Part shown: positions 43,032 through 52,324 of the stretch, piece by piece | Numbering within the stretch: the stretch's first letter is position 1 | How the letters are laid out: the number at the start of each line of letters is the position of its first letter | Source of the DNA: Virgibacillus_F sp049310925 | GTDB taxonomy: Bacteria; Bacillota; Bacilli; Bacillales; Amphibacillaceae | Direction of reading: 5' to 3' | DNA: 64,000 bases | NCBI RefSeq assembly: GCF_049310925.1 | Contig: NZ_JBMERP010000012.1 | Location: 1-64,000 of the forward strand | Notes under the pieces: generated by a model | Databases searched by the model: none | The model's input: only the letters and a program-made list of their open reading frames with translations | What the model was told of the DNA's origin: nothing | Position numbers and translations under genes: made by a program

Positions 43032-43068
43032 AAGACGACGGGGAGTACATATCTCTGTCGTCTTTTAT
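43032..43068 (+). terminator. leader terminator ahead of second ABC-F gene
   Basis: AAGACGACGGGG and CTCTGTCGTCTT pair (two G-T) around AGTACATAT, followed by TTATTT. Its TTTATTTG tail leads straight into the ABC-F ribosome site. Confidence 0.75.
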
Positions 43069-43097
43069 TTGTCTCTTCAAAACGGAGGAAGAGAAAA

Positions 43098-44738
43098 ATG
43101 ATTATCTGTAGTTTGAAAAATGTTACACAAACATATGGTGCTAATACCATTTTTAGTGATATGTCATGTGAAATTAATGAGAATGAACGAATTGGATTAA
43201 TAGGTCGTAACGGAGAAGGAAAAACAACTTTATTGGATTTAATAGCGCAGAATACCGATCCTGCAGAAGGTACTATCAGCTGGAAGAAAAACATAACGGT
43301 TGGTCTTTTGCAGCAATCACCAGATGTTGATGATCACAAGATGGTTGAATCACTTCTATATGAGGTGTTTGCCTCATTAACAGAATTGAAAACAAAAATG
43401 ACTACTCTTGAAAAAGCAATGGCAACTGAAACAAATCCGGATAAATTAAACCTTCATATTGAAAAATATGGCCTCTTACAGGAGAAGTTTCAGGAAGAAG
43501 GCGGCTATGAGATAGATTCCCAAATTAGACGAATAATGAGTGGGCTGCAAATTACAGATTTAGCAGCAAAAGAATGGGGACAATTGAGTGGTGGAGAACG
43601 GACAAAGGTGGGATTAGCGCAGCTCTTATTAAAATCTCCAAACCTATTGTTATTGGATGAGCCAACTAATCATTTGGATTTGTTTGCAATTGAGTGGCTC
43701 ACTGATTTTATAAAAAATTACCATGGGACAGTGATTATTGTATCGCATGATCGCTATTTTTTAGACGAAACAGTTACTTCTATTCTGGAAATGGATCAGG
43801 GTGAATTGATTCGGTACGTTAGTAATTATTCAAATTATGTGAAGGAACGTGAAGCCCGCCTGTTAATAGAGTTCCAACAGTATCAGGACCAGCAAAAGAA
43901 AATGAAAAAAATGCGTGACACGATTAAGCGTCTGAAAGAATGGGCGAATCAGGCCAACCCTCCAAATGCCGGCTTGCATCGGCGGGCAAAAAGTATGGAA
44001 AAAGCATTAGCGCGTATGGAGACAGTGAAAAAGCCTATTTTGGAACAAAAAAAGATTAACCTGGATTTTCAAATGAATAAACGAAGCGGAAAAGACGTCG
44101 TGATTGTTAAAGATGTTTCTAAAGGATTTAACCAGCAACCTTTGCTGACTAATGTGAACATGCATGTACGTTTTCAGGAAAGAATTGCGATTATTGGCGA
44201 GAATGGGTGTGGAAAGTCAACCCTACTGAAAATGATTTTGGAAACAGAACAATATGATGACGGCAAAATTAAGCTCGGAAGCAATTTATCCGTTGGTTTT
44301 TTGTCCCAGCATATGCTTGAAACAAATGGAGAAAGGTCAATTATTGATGAATTCCGTGACCAGGTTCATGTAACGGAAGGTGACGCTCGAGGAATTTTGG
44401 CAAAGTTTCTTTTCTACGGAAAAACGGTGTTCCAAAAAGTGAGCAGTTTAAGTGGTGGTGAACAAATGCGTTTACGTTTGGCTCAGCTTGTACACCAGGA
44501 CCATAATTTGTTGATTTTAGATGAGCCAACAAATCATTTGGATATTGAATCCAAGGAAGTTTTAGAAGAAGCATTAGAGCAATTTGAAGGCACGATACTT
44601 GCTGTTTCACATGACCGCTATTTTCTGGATCGATTATTCCCGCTTACCTATTTGGTTGCTGATGGTGAGCTAACAAGATTTGAGGGGAGTTTTACATTTG
44701 CTCGGAAAAAGTGGACAGAACTGGATTCCGATAGTTAA
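43098..44738 (+). CDS. ABC-F ATPase, probable antibiotic-resistance type
   Basis: Tandem ABC protein without membrane helices. Domain 1: GRNGEGKTT, LSGGERTKVGLA, LDEPTNHLD. Domain 2: GENGCGKST, LSGGEQMRLRLA, LDEPTNHLD. The linker between (about 235-320, KEWANQANPPNAGLHRRAKSMEKALARM) is the ribosome-facing part. The ATG at 43098 after CGGAGGAAG is chosen (546 aa); an upstream in-frame ATG lies within the terminator hairpin. The leader ORF, terminator and short C-terminus point to the VmlR/Lsa/Msr-like resistance group. The drug class is not predictable. Confidence 0.9.
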   Translation: MIICSLKNVTQTYGANTIFSDMSCEINENERIGLIGRNGEGKTTLLDLIAQNTDPAEGTISWKKNITVGLLQQSPDVDDHKMVESLLYEVFASLTELKTKMTTLEKAMATETNPDKLNLHIEKYGLLQEKFQEEGGYEIDSQIRRIMSGLQITDLAAKEWGQLSGGERTKVGLAQLLLKSPNLLLLDEPTNHLDLFAIEWLTDFIKNYHGTVIIVSHDRYFLDETVTSILEMDQGELIRYVSNYSNYVKEREARLLIEFQQYQDQQKKMKKMRDTIKRLKEWANQANPPNAGLHRRAKSMEKALARMETVKKPILEQKKINLDFQMNKRSGKDVVIVKDVSKGFNQQPLLTNVNMHVRFQERIAIIGENGCGKSTLLKMILETEQYDDGKIKLGSNLSVGFLSQHMLETNGERSIIDEFRDQVHVTEGDARGILAKFLFYGKTVFQKVSSLSGGEQMRLRLAQLVHQDHNLLILDEPTNHLDIESKEVLEEALEQFEGTILAVSHDRYFLDRLFPLTYLVADGELTRFEGSFTFARKKWTELDSDS

Positions 44739-44922
44739 GGAAGTACGGATTGGGTAGCAATGACCTTTTAAAGAAAATATAAGTAAGGGAGATAACACTA
44801 CCAACCAGTTATAAAGAGGACTCTGGAATTTCTGAGGCTAAAATGTGAGCTTAAACTTTTCCAGTAAGCACTTCATTATGATAAAATCCTACTATACTAA
44901 TTGTAAGGAAGGAAGCGATTTA

Positions 44923-45747
44923 ATGAAGTTTATTACACTAAATAACGGACTTCGTATGCCACAACTTGGGTATGGTGTTTGGCAAGTTCCTGAAGATGAA
45001 GTTACACCAGCCGTATCTAAAGCAATAGAAGTCGGATTCCGTTCAATTGATACAGCAAAAGTTTATAAAAATGAACGTGGTGTCGGTGAAGCTATTGCAA
45101 AAAGCGAAGTTCCACGTGAGGATCTGTTCATTACAACAAAGGTTTGGAATATAGACCAGGGATATGAAAACACTTTAAAAGCATTTGATGAAAGTTTAGA
45201 AAAACTAGGTCTTGATTATGTTGATCTATACCTCATTCACTGGCCAACACCAGAGTTTGATGATTATGTAGAAACATATAAAGCGATGGAAAAATTATAC
45301 AAGGACGGCCGTGTTAAGGCAATAGGAGTTTGTAATTTCAATATCGAGCATCTCCAACGTCTTTTGGACGAGTGTGAAGTTACACCAGTCGTTAACCAGG
45401 TCGAATGCCATCCATATTTACAACAAACGAAGCTTCAGGAATTTTGTACAAAAAATGACATTTACCTCGAGGCCTGGAGCCCACTTATGCAAGGCGGAGA
45501 AGTACTGGAAAATGAAGTGATCCAAGAAATTGCAAAGAAATACAAAAAAACTCCAGCACAGGTAATTATTCGCTGGCATTTACAAAGTGGCAAAATTGTC
45601 ATTCCAAAATCTGTTACACCATCGCGTATCGAGGAAAACTTTGATGTGTTTGGATTTGAGCTAAGCAAAGATGACTTAGAAAAAATTTCCAAGCTTGATC
45701 GTAATGAGCGCAAAGGTCCTGAACCAAGTGAAATGAATAAAAGATAG
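44923..45747 (+). CDS. aldo-keto reductase
   Basis: 274 aa (beta-alpha)8 NADPH-dependent reductase. The tetrad is complete: Asp43 and Tyr48 (SIDTAKVYKNE), Lys73 (TTKVW) and His106 (LIHWP); IPKSVTPSRIEEN is the cofactor-phosphate motif. AKR5-like, resembling B. subtilis YtbE/YvgN, which reduce glyoxal and methylglyoxal. The ATG at 44923 follows AAGGAAGG; an in-frame ATG at 44845 has no ribosome site. Confidence 0.94.
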   Translation: MKFITLNNGLRMPQLGYGVWQVPEDEVTPAVSKAIEVGFRSIDTAKVYKNERGVGEAIAKSEVPREDLFITTKVWNIDQGYENTLKAFDESLEKLGLDYVDLYLIHWPTPEFDDYVETYKAMEKLYKDGRVKAIGVCNFNIEHLQRLLDECEVTPVVNQVECHPYLQQTKLQEFCTKNDIYLEAWSPLMQGGEVLENEVIQEIAKKYKKTPAQVIIRWHLQSGKIVIPKSVTPSRIEENFDVFGFELSKDDLEKISKLDRNERKGPEPSEMNKR

Positions 45748-45757
45748 GTTGATTTTG

Positions 45758-45790
45758 AGCAGGCATGGAGAGAATCCGTGTCTGCTTTTT
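45758..45790 (+). terminator. intrinsic terminator after aldo-keto reductase
   Basis: AGCAGGCATGGA and TCCGTGTCTGCT pair (with G-T) around GAGAA, then T5. Between here and 45950 I see only AT-rich sequence, including a -10-like TATACT near 45916. Confidence 0.7.
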
Positions 45791-45965
45791 CTTTCATTTA
45801 TTACCCGGGAAATAAATTGTAACTTATTGTCGTTTTCGGGGAATTATAAAAAATATACATGTGGACTATTTAAAATTTAACAAAATAACCAGGCGCACCG
45901 ATAGTAATTTTGTAGTATACTATTATTAAAATCTTGTTCATCCATTTTGGAAGGAGTGGTGTTTT

Positions 45966-46034
45966 ATGGCTATATATAAAATTGTATTTCTCAACCAGCA
46001 AACACAGATCAAAGTGGAGGAACGGTCAGCGTAA
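45966..46034 (+). CDS. 22-aa ORF upstream of rsgA, possible leader peptide
   Basis: Encodes MAIYKIVFLNQ followed by QTQIKVEERSA, with AAGGAGTGG before the ATG. It ends 38 bp before rsgA. The segment around its stop (GGAGGAACGG and CGGTCTTTCCTC) can partly pair. It could be a translated leader or a remnant; no family recognised. Confidence 0.4.
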   Translation: MAIYKIVFLNQQTQIKVEERSA

Positions 46035-46072
46035 GCACGGTCTTTCCTCTAAACAATAGGAGGAAAACAGTA

Positions 46073-47137
46073 TTGAATAAGCTTGAAGCAATTGGATGGG
46101 AACAATCTGTCCAAGATATTAATGAAGATGAAATCGCACGCGTGATTGCGGTTCAGAAAAATAGTTACCGGCTATTAGATGGAGAGACAGAGTACTTTTC
46201 ACACTTGAGCGGTAAGTTTTTGAATCAAGCTCATGGCACATTGGACTTACCAGCGGTAGGAGATTGGGTCGAAGTTAAGAAATTGCCAGACGAACAAAAG
46301 GCAGTGATTAACAGAGTATTGCCGAGGAAAAGTCAGTTTGTCCGGCAAGCTGCAGGAAACAAAACGGAAGCGCAAATTGTTGCTTCTAATATGGATGCTG
46401 TATTTATCGTAAACTCGCTTAATCATGACTTAAATTTACGTCGAATCGAGCGATATATTTTGTCAGCATATGAAAGTGGAGCCAGCCCTATTATAGTTCT
46501 AACAAAAAAAGACGCTTGCTCGCAAGAAGAAGTTGATGCGATTATCACTCAGGTTGAAGAAGTGGCGATAGGTGTACCAATAATACCGATTAGCAGTATT
46601 ACAATGGAAGGAATCGATCAGTTGATGGCATACCTTCCTGCGCGCAAGACTGTCGCACTACTTGGATCTTCTGGAGTAGGTAAATCCACCTTAGTGAATT
46701 CTTTAGTTGGAATTACTGTGCAGGAAACCAAGGACGTTCGTGAGTCAGACAGTAAAGGGCGGCATACAACAACCCATCGGGAAATGTTTCTGTTACCAGG
46801 TGGGGCCATGCTGATTGATACTCCGGGCATGCGGGAATTGCAATTGTGGGAAGGGGACTCAGCAATAGATGCAACCTTTCAGGATATTGAAGTTTTCGCA
46901 AGCCTATGTAAGTTTGCGGACTGTCAGCATGAAACAGAGCCAGGATGCCGAGTCCAAGAGGCTATAGGAAATGGAGAGCTACCAGAGGAACGATTCCAAA
47001 GCTTTTTAAAACTACAACGTGAACTTGCGTATGAAAAAAGAAAGCAAGATCAAAAGGCTCAAATAGAAGAAAAAAACAAATGGAAAAAGATAAGCAAAAA
47101 TCAAAAAAATAGCTACAAACATCGTAAAAAACGGTAA
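46073..47137 (+). CDS. rsgA: ribosome small-subunit-dependent GTPase A
   Basis: Circularly permuted GTPase assisting 30S maturation. N-terminal OB fold (about 20-95), G4 LTKKD before G1 GSSGVGKSTLVN, G3 DTPGMREL, then the zinc knuckle in CKFADCQHETEPGCRV and a lysine-rich tail. At 354 aa it is longer than B. subtilis RsgA/YloQ (298 aa) and resembles the longer paralogue type; no priA, prkC or rpe neighbours are seen, so a second rsgA may exist elsewhere. TTG start after AGGAGG. Confidence 0.93.
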   Translation: MNKLEAIGWEQSVQDINEDEIARVIAVQKNSYRLLDGETEYFSHLSGKFLNQAHGTLDLPAVGDWVEVKKLPDEQKAVINRVLPRKSQFVRQAAGNKTEAQIVASNMDAVFIVNSLNHDLNLRRIERYILSAYESGASPIIVLTKKDACSQEEVDAIITQVEEVAIGVPIIPISSITMEGIDQLMAYLPARKTVALLGSSGVGKSTLVNSLVGITVQETKDVRESDSKGRHTTTHREMFLLPGGAMLIDTPGMRELQLWEGDSAIDATFQDIEVFASLCKFADCQHETEPGCRVQEAIGNGELPEERFQSFLKLQRELAYEKRKQDQKAQIEEKNKWKKISKNQKNSYKHRKKR

Positions 47138-47149
47138 AGTCTAAAAACA

Positions 47150-47182
47150 AACACCAGCCTTGAGAACTCTAGGCTGGTGTTT
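47150..47182. terminator. bidirectional terminator
   Basis: ACACCAGCC and GGCTGGTGT around TTGAGAACTCTA, with A-run before and TTATTCTT after. Serves rsgA and the convergent HD gene. Confidence 0.82.
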
Positions 47183-47206
47183 ATTCTTCTAAAATTTTCA
47201 TGCTTC

Positions 47207-47746
47207 TTATTTAAATACACGTTTTACAGCTTCGACATATTCATCAAAAAAATCAGGGACATAGTCTGAGTTAATCCCAACATACATATTCGTAGCGATT
47301 GCTTCATTATACCATTTCTGTTTCTCCACACCTGCGTTAAAGTTATCCCATACAGAATCACCCTGAGCCTTCAAATCGTGTTCCAACCCTAGTAAATTAT
47401 CAAGTTTATCTGCAACAATCAAGTATTTAACTTCATTTTCAGCGTGCTTAACAACATCAATAGTATGTTGTTTTCTTTCCTGCCACGATTTGGATTTGTC
47501 TTCTGTGTGAGCAGCAACAAGTTCGGCAACCCTTGCTCCAAATGTTTCTTTAATATCCTCAATTTCATATGGAGTATCTTCAACAACATCATGTAAATAG
47601 CCGGCACAAACAGCTTCATCGGAATAACCTGATTCTTCTAATCTTTCAGCAACCCGGATTGGGTGTGTAATATAAGGTGCTTTGGAGTTCTTTCTAGTTT
47701 GTCCATGATGTGCCTTTTCTGCAAATTCTTTAGCAAGCTGCTTCAT
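47207..47746 (-). CDS. RSH-type HD hydrolase, MESH1-like
   Basis: 179 aa. The pattern AHHGQTRKNSKAPYITHPIRVA and LHDVVEDT is that of the (p)ppGpp hydrolase domain of RelA/SpoT proteins (HDxxED with preceding R and H), followed by LIVADKLDNL. No synthetase, TGS or ACT domain is present, so it is a stand-alone small hydrolase. Activity on (p)ppGpp is inferred from motif only; related HD_4 proteins may use other nucleotides. GTGTAAGGG precedes the ATG. Confidence 0.82.
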   Translation of the reverse strand: MKQLAKEFAEKAHHGQTRKNSKAPYITHPIRVAERLEESGYSDEAVCAGYLHDVVEDTPYEIEDIKETFGARVAELVAAHTEDKSKSWQERKQHTIDVVKHAENEVKYLIVADKLDNLLGLEHDLKAQGDSVWDNFNAGVEKQKWYNEAIATNMYVGINSDYVPDFFDEYVEAVKRVFK

Positions 47747-47909
47747 CCCTTACACCTCTATTCTTGATATCGTTTACCATTAATTGCATCCTAACATAAT
47801 CTTAACCTAAAGTGGGTATATAGTAAGTACAGCATTGCGTTTTTCTTTCAAAAAAATCAAAAAACAAGTAAACTAGAGATAACAATAATCGATTATGAGG
47901 AGTACAGCC

Positions 47910-48752
47910 ATGACATTTCATTCAAATGAAACCAGGCACGTTAACCACATTCATCTAAAAGTTTCCAATTTACAACGTTCACTTTATTTTTATCAAAAAA
48001 TATTGGGGTTTCGTGTAGTTGAACAGCAGCCGATGCTTGCAAAGCTAGCTGCTGGTGGAACAAGACCAATGTTAACAATAGAACAAGTGAAAAATGCTAG
48101 GTCACTAGATTCAAGCAAAACTGGTCTTTTTCATATAGCATTTTTGTTGCCAGAACGGGCTGACTTAGCAAAAGTACTCCGGCATTTTATGCACAGAGGC
48201 TATCCTGTCCAAGGTGCATCAGACCATTTAGTTAGTGAAGCATTGTACATTGCAGATCCAGATGGGAACGGGGTTGAGATTTATGTTGATCGGGATCCAG
48301 CAGAATGGACCTGGAGTGGAAATGAAGTTGAAATGAGTACGTTGCCGCTAGACGCAAATGAGTTAATGAAGGAAATTGCAGAAGATGGCTGGCAGGGGAT
48401 GCCTGTTGGGACAGTTATCGGACATATTCATCTGCAAGTTTCAGATTTAGAAACTGCAGGTGATTTTTATACAAAAGGTTTTGAATTTGATATTGTAAAT
48501 CATTTTGGGTCGCAAGCATTATTTATATCCTCAGCAGGTTACCATCATCATATTGGGTTAAATATCTGGAACAGTAAGGGTGGAGCGGTCCCTGCGGGTG
48601 ACGAGGTTGGGTTAAAAAGCTACATTATAGTAATACCAGAAAACAAACGTATGGAAACCGTTGAACGTTTTCAAAACATTGGTGTCTCAGTTAATCTTGA
48701 TGGTGATAAGTATTTCGTTATCGATCCTTCAGGAAACCAAATCTATTTTTAA
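47910..48752 (+). CDS. VOC-family ring-cleavage dioxygenase, CatE-like
   Basis: 280 aa with two vicinal-oxygen-chelate modules. Module 1 starts VNHIHLKVSNLQRSLYFYQ, module 2 GHIHLQVSDLETAGDFYT. Metal ligands are His in IGHIHLQV, His in YHHHIGLNIW and Glu near the end of each module region. It resembles B. subtilis CatE (catechol-2,3-dioxygenase), a MhqR-regulon enzyme. The ATG at 47910 with ATGAGGAG is chosen over 47895. Single gene. Confidence 0.87.
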   Translation: MTFHSNETRHVNHIHLKVSNLQRSLYFYQKILGFRVVEQQPMLAKLAAGGTRPMLTIEQVKNARSLDSSKTGLFHIAFLLPERADLAKVLRHFMHRGYPVQGASDHLVSEALYIADPDGNGVEIYVDRDPAEWTWSGNEVEMSTLPLDANELMKEIAEDGWQGMPVGTVIGHIHLQVSDLETAGDFYTKGFEFDIVNHFGSQALFISSAGYHHHIGLNIWNSKGGAVPAGDEVGLKSYIIVIPENKRMETVERFQNIGVSVNLDGDKYFVIDPSGNQIYF

Positions 48753-48832
48753 TTTAGGGATGTTTTCATAAGCTTCGCTGCTTTTTAATCATCTCAGTTG
48801 ATGAATAGTGCGACATAGTGAAAATTCTTTTG

Positions 48833-49127
48833 ACGCCGCCGTTCCGGCAGAATACTTCGCTTTCCACGGGCACGGCCTCAGTCTCCTCAGAAGCAAAGAA
48901 CGCTTCTTCCGGGGTTCGTATTCTGCCTACACTAAGATAGATTCCTACTCATTAATTCTGTGTTTTTACGGGATACTTCTCCCTTGAACAGAAAGCTATT
49001 TAAGCGGAGGAAAAATGCGAGACTCCAATGGGAAAGGAACAGTCTGAAGACCCCGCAGTGAGCGGTTTTTGCTCCGAGGAGGCTGAAGCGTTCCCCATGG
49101 AAAGCGAGTGTTTTTCCGTAGCGCTGG
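48833..49127. repeat. composite GC-rich element, A half (deleted) then B half
   Basis: A half 48833-48938 (GACGCCGCCGTTCCGGCAGA, CTTTCCACGGGCACGGCC), lacking an internal block of about 25-30 bp found in other copies. The spacer ends CAGAAAGCTATTTAAGC as at 33108. Intact inverted B half 49003-49127 (GAAAAATGCGAGACTCC, GAAGACCCCGCAGTGAGCGG, GTTCCCCATGGAAAGCGAG). The flanking ACGTCGCAGTTTAT at 49173 matches the terminal module start. No gene is supported from 48753 to 49295. Confidence 0.8.
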
Positions 49128-49295
49128 ATTTAGCACCATCTAATAAATGGTGGTAGGAAATAAATTCAGATGTTACGTCGCAGTTTATTGATAAACTGCC
49201 TTAGCTAAACAATTATCACGGAACACACAGTTGGCTTTTTCCATATGCATTTGATATAGTTTTTGCAGGAAAGAATATGGAAGAAGGCTCATCGA

Positions 49296-50219
49296 ATGAA
49301 GGACAACCAATCTATCGCCATTTATTTCTGGATGCTGCTTGTCCCATTGTTCTGGGGTGGTGCATTCGTAGCAGCAGAGCATGTTATCACCGAAATCCCC
49401 CCAGTGACTGCTGCGGCATTTCGGTTTGGCATTGCTGGTATATTACTATCAATCTATGTTCTTTGGAATAAAAGAATTGATATAGAAGCTTTTAAAAAAC
49501 AATGGAAGACCGTATTGGCTATGGCCATCACAGGTATATTTGGATATAATATTTTCTTTTTTATCGCTTTGGATATTACTTCAGCAATAAACGGTTCATT
49601 AATTGTAGCAACAACTCCGGTACTTGTAACACTAGGTGCGGTATTGTTTTTAGGTGAGGTATGGAATAAGCAACTTAGTTTTGGGTTAATCCTATCATTA
49701 CTAGGAGTCTTTGTTGTCATCTCTAAAGGCTCCTTATCAACAATATTATCACTTGAATTTAACGCAGGAGATTTACTGTTTATAGGCGGTTTGCTCAGCT
49801 GGGTAGCGCATGGTCTTCTAGGTAAGATTGCGATGCGAGATGTTTCTCCAGTAGTTACAACAGCGGCAACAACATTAATTGGTTCCATTTTTCTTAGCGC
49901 AGTTTCTCTTTTTGAAGGTGGGTGGGGTGACATTCTTGACATGTCAACTCAGGCTTGGGGAGAAATGGCCTTTATGATTGTCTGTTCATCAGTAATCGGA
50001 TTCTTATTGTGGAACAATGGTATTAAGCAAATCGGGGCCAGTAAAGCGAGTATTTATATGAACTTAGTCCCAATTAACACCGCGTGGCTGGCAGTTGTTT
50101 TTTACCAATCAACTATCACTTGGGCGCAAATTCTTGGTATGGTTATGGTGATCATGGGTGTTTATTTTGTAACATTACACCCATACTTGAAAAATAAACA
50201 AAGAATCGCAGCAAAATAA
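49296..50219 (+). CDS. EamA (DMT) family transporter
   Basis: 307 aa with ten predicted helices as two EamA repeats (about 10-140 and 155-290). LLVPLFWGGAFVAAEHVI opens repeat 1; the end of repeat 2 carries the conserved SKASIYMNLVPINTAWLAVVF. Exporter of metabolites or amino acids, substrate unknown. The ATG at 49296 follows GGAAGAAGG at 8 nt. The IDI gene follows at 17 bp, probably in one unit. Confidence 0.9.
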   Translation: MKDNQSIAIYFWMLLVPLFWGGAFVAAEHVITEIPPVTAAAFRFGIAGILLSIYVLWNKRIDIEAFKKQWKTVLAMAITGIFGYNIFFFIALDITSAINGSLIVATTPVLVTLGAVLFLGEVWNKQLSFGLILSLLGVFVVISKGSLSTILSLEFNAGDLLFIGGLLSWVAHGLLGKIAMRDVSPVVTTAATTLIGSIFLSAVSLFEGGWGDILDMSTQAWGEMAFMIVCSSVIGFLLWNNGIKQIGASKASIYMNLVPINTAWLAVVFYQSTITWAQILGMVMVIMGVYFVTLHPYLKNKQRIAAK

Positions 50220-50236
50220 ATGTGGAGGGTATACAC

Positions 50237-51292
50237 ATGGATTTAGGAATAAACAAACGTAAAACGGAACATATTCGATTGTGCTTAAATGACAACGTGG
50301 AAGGTGTCAACAAAACAACAGGACTTGAAGGAATTTCATTTATACATAACGCTTTACCAGAAATTGACTTTAATGATATTCAGTTAGAAACCACTTTTCT
50401 GGGTAAAAAAGTCAATGCACCATTTCTCGTTAGTTCTATGACTGGGGGCTCTGAGCTCGCTGAAGAAATTAATGGTAATTTGGCTAAAGCTGCTGAGCAA
50501 AAAGGGTGGGCAATCGCACTTGGATCCACTCGTGCATTGCTTGAGAGTGACGCGCATATGAACTCGTTTCTTGTTCGACAGCATGCACCTACCGCTCCGT
50601 TGATTGCAAACATTGGTGCGGTACAATTTAATTACGGATATGGAGCAAGAGAATGTCAACGAATTGTTGATTTAACAGAGGCGGATTCGATTGTCCTGCA
50701 TTTAAACAGCCTGCAGGAAATCACCCAGGACGAGGGAGATATTAACTTTCATGAATTGCTCCCCAAAATAGAAGAAGTTTGTAAAAAACTAACCGTTCCA
50801 GTTGGCGTCAAAGAGGTTGGGTTTGGGATAGAAGGTACAGTTGCAAGGCGATTATTTGATGCAGGAATCTCGTACATTGATGTTGCTGGAGCTGGTGGGA
50901 CCTCCTGGAGTCAAGTTGAAAAGCTTCGCTCAAAGGACCCATTACGAAAAGCGGCGGCAGAAGCCTTTAACAGCTGGGGTATTCCCACAAAGGACTGTAT
51001 TGTTTCAGTTAAAAGTGAACTAGGATCAGCGGTACCAGTTGTAGCCAGCGGAGGAATGAAAACAGGAGTTGACGCGGCAAAAGCATTAACAATTGGTGCT
51101 GATGTAATTGGCTTTGCTCGTAAACTGCTACAGGCTGCAACCGAGTCGGAGGATGCTGTCATTAAAGCAATGGATCAAATTGAGATGGAATTAAAAATGA
51201 CCATGTTTGGCATAGGTGTTAAAACCATTGATGAATTAAAAAATACGAATCGAGTAACTATAATGGGACGTTCATTATTAGATAAAAGCTAA
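50237..51292 (+). CDS. fni: type 2 isopentenyl-diphosphate delta-isomerase
   Basis: FMN- and NADPH-dependent IPP/DMAPP isomerase. Starts INKRKTEHIRLCL (family HK/RKxxH motif), then SSMTGGSELAEEIN, GSTRALLESD, the VKEVGFGIEGTVARRL lysine and AGAGGTSWSQVE for FMN. 351 aa, usual length. The ATG at 50237 after GGAGGG is chosen; an upstream in-frame GTG overlaps the ribosome site. Followed by a terminator. Confidence 0.95.
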   Translation: MDLGINKRKTEHIRLCLNDNVEGVNKTTGLEGISFIHNALPEIDFNDIQLETTFLGKKVNAPFLVSSMTGGSELAEEINGNLAKAAEQKGWAIALGSTRALLESDAHMNSFLVRQHAPTAPLIANIGAVQFNYGYGARECQRIVDLTEADSIVLHLNSLQEITQDEGDINFHELLPKIEEVCKKLTVPVGVKEVGFGIEGTVARRLFDAGISYIDVAGAGGTSWSQVEKLRSKDPLRKAAAEAFNSWGIPTKDCIVSVKSELGSAVPVVASGGMKTGVDAAKALTIGADVIGFARKLLQAATESEDAVIKAMDQIEMELKMTMFGIGVKTIDELKNTNRVTIMGRSLLDKS

Positions 51293-51318
51293 AACTCCAG
51301 GGTTTTAGCTTTTTTTTC
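51285..51318 (+). terminator. intrinsic terminator after fni
   Basis: AAAAGCTAAAAC and GGTTTTAGCTTTT around TCCAG, then T-run. It overlaps the stop codon. Confidence 0.88.
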
Positions 51319-51382
51319 ATGTCAATCGATTACATGATTTTCTATCCCTTAAGCAATACTAATACTAGGAGGGATATAACTT

Positions 51383-52246
51383 ATGCTTGAATTTTTTTTG
51401 TCATTGCATTTATTTATGGTTCCATTAGAAAATATAAACCATCAACTAATCATTAATTCCAGTGAACAGGAGATTCGAAAAATTGAACTAGCAAAATATG
51501 AATTATCTTACTTAAATAGTTATTTCATAAATAACAAAGAATTAGGAAGTCTTAGTAATAAAATAAATGAAGATATTTACAAAGCACCTGTAAATGCAAC
51601 ATTAAACAAGAAAGGAGAAATTAATAAAGAAAAACTCGGGATAGGGTTGGATCGACATAAATTTCAACTACTTTTCCTAAAATCTTTCTATTCTGGAAAA
51701 ACCACTACTATCGAAATCCCTACAAAAAAAGTGTATCCACATGTTGATACGGAACTTTTATCAGAAATTAAGGAAAATAAAATTGGTCATTATGTTACGT
51801 ATTATAAGAAAAGTAACAAGGAAAGGACACATAATATTAAACTTGCTGCAGCTGCAATCAACAATAGTGTTGTTTTTCCAGGTGCAACATTTTCGTTTAA
51901 CAAGGTTGTCGGAAAGCGCACAAAAGAACGGGGGTATAAACGTGCGCCAGTCATTGTTAAAGGGGAAATTGCTGAAGATATTGGAGGAGGGATTTGCCAG
52001 GTTTCATCGACATTATATAATGCAGTCAGCTTAAAAGGAGTTCAGATTGTTGAACGCTATTCACATAGCAGGAGTGTGCCATATGTTCCACCGGGAAAAG
52101 ATGCTACTGTTAGTTGGTGGGGACCGGATTTCGTTTTTAAGAATATATATAATCAACCAATTTTAATTCGTGCAAAATCTTTTGAAGGAAAGATGGAAAT
52201 CGGAATTTTCTCCTCTAGTTCTACAGAAATTTATAAAGGTGAATGA
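51383..52246 (+). CDS. VanW family protein
   Basis: 287 aa. The VanW core is at about 165-275 with FPGATFSFNKVVGKRTKERG, GGGICQVSSTLYNA and YVPPGKDATVSWWG. VanW proteins are linked with cell-wall and glycopeptide-resistance genes but lack an assigned reaction. The N-terminus has only a short hydrophobic start (LEFFLSLHLFMV), so export is uncertain. No van operon genes are adjacent. AGGAGGGA precedes the ATG. Confidence 0.88.
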   Translation: MLEFFLSLHLFMVPLENINHQLIINSSEQEIRKIELAKYELSYLNSYFINNKELGSLSNKINEDIYKAPVNATLNKKGEINKEKLGIGLDRHKFQLLFLKSFYSGKTTTIEIPTKKVYPHVDTELLSEIKENKIGHYVTYYKKSNKERTHNIKLAAAAINNSVVFPGATFSFNKVVGKRTKERGYKRAPVIVKGEIAEDIGGGICQVSSTLYNAVSLKGVQIVERYSHSRSVPYVPPGKDATVSWWGPDFVFKNIYNQPILIRAKSFEGKMEIGIFSSSSTEIYKGE

Positions 52247-52324
52247 GTTTTTATGTTCTGTAGTTTAATACAACTTGTGTGGGGTATTATACTTACATGA
52301 AAAATAAAACAGGAGGGTCGACAT

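Noticed and set aside
51383..52246. Vancomycin-resistance locus (VanW, with VanY-like protein and ddl in the same window)
   Set aside because: The three genes are far apart, Ddl has D-Ala-type residues, and no vanH, vanX, vanR or vanS gene is present.
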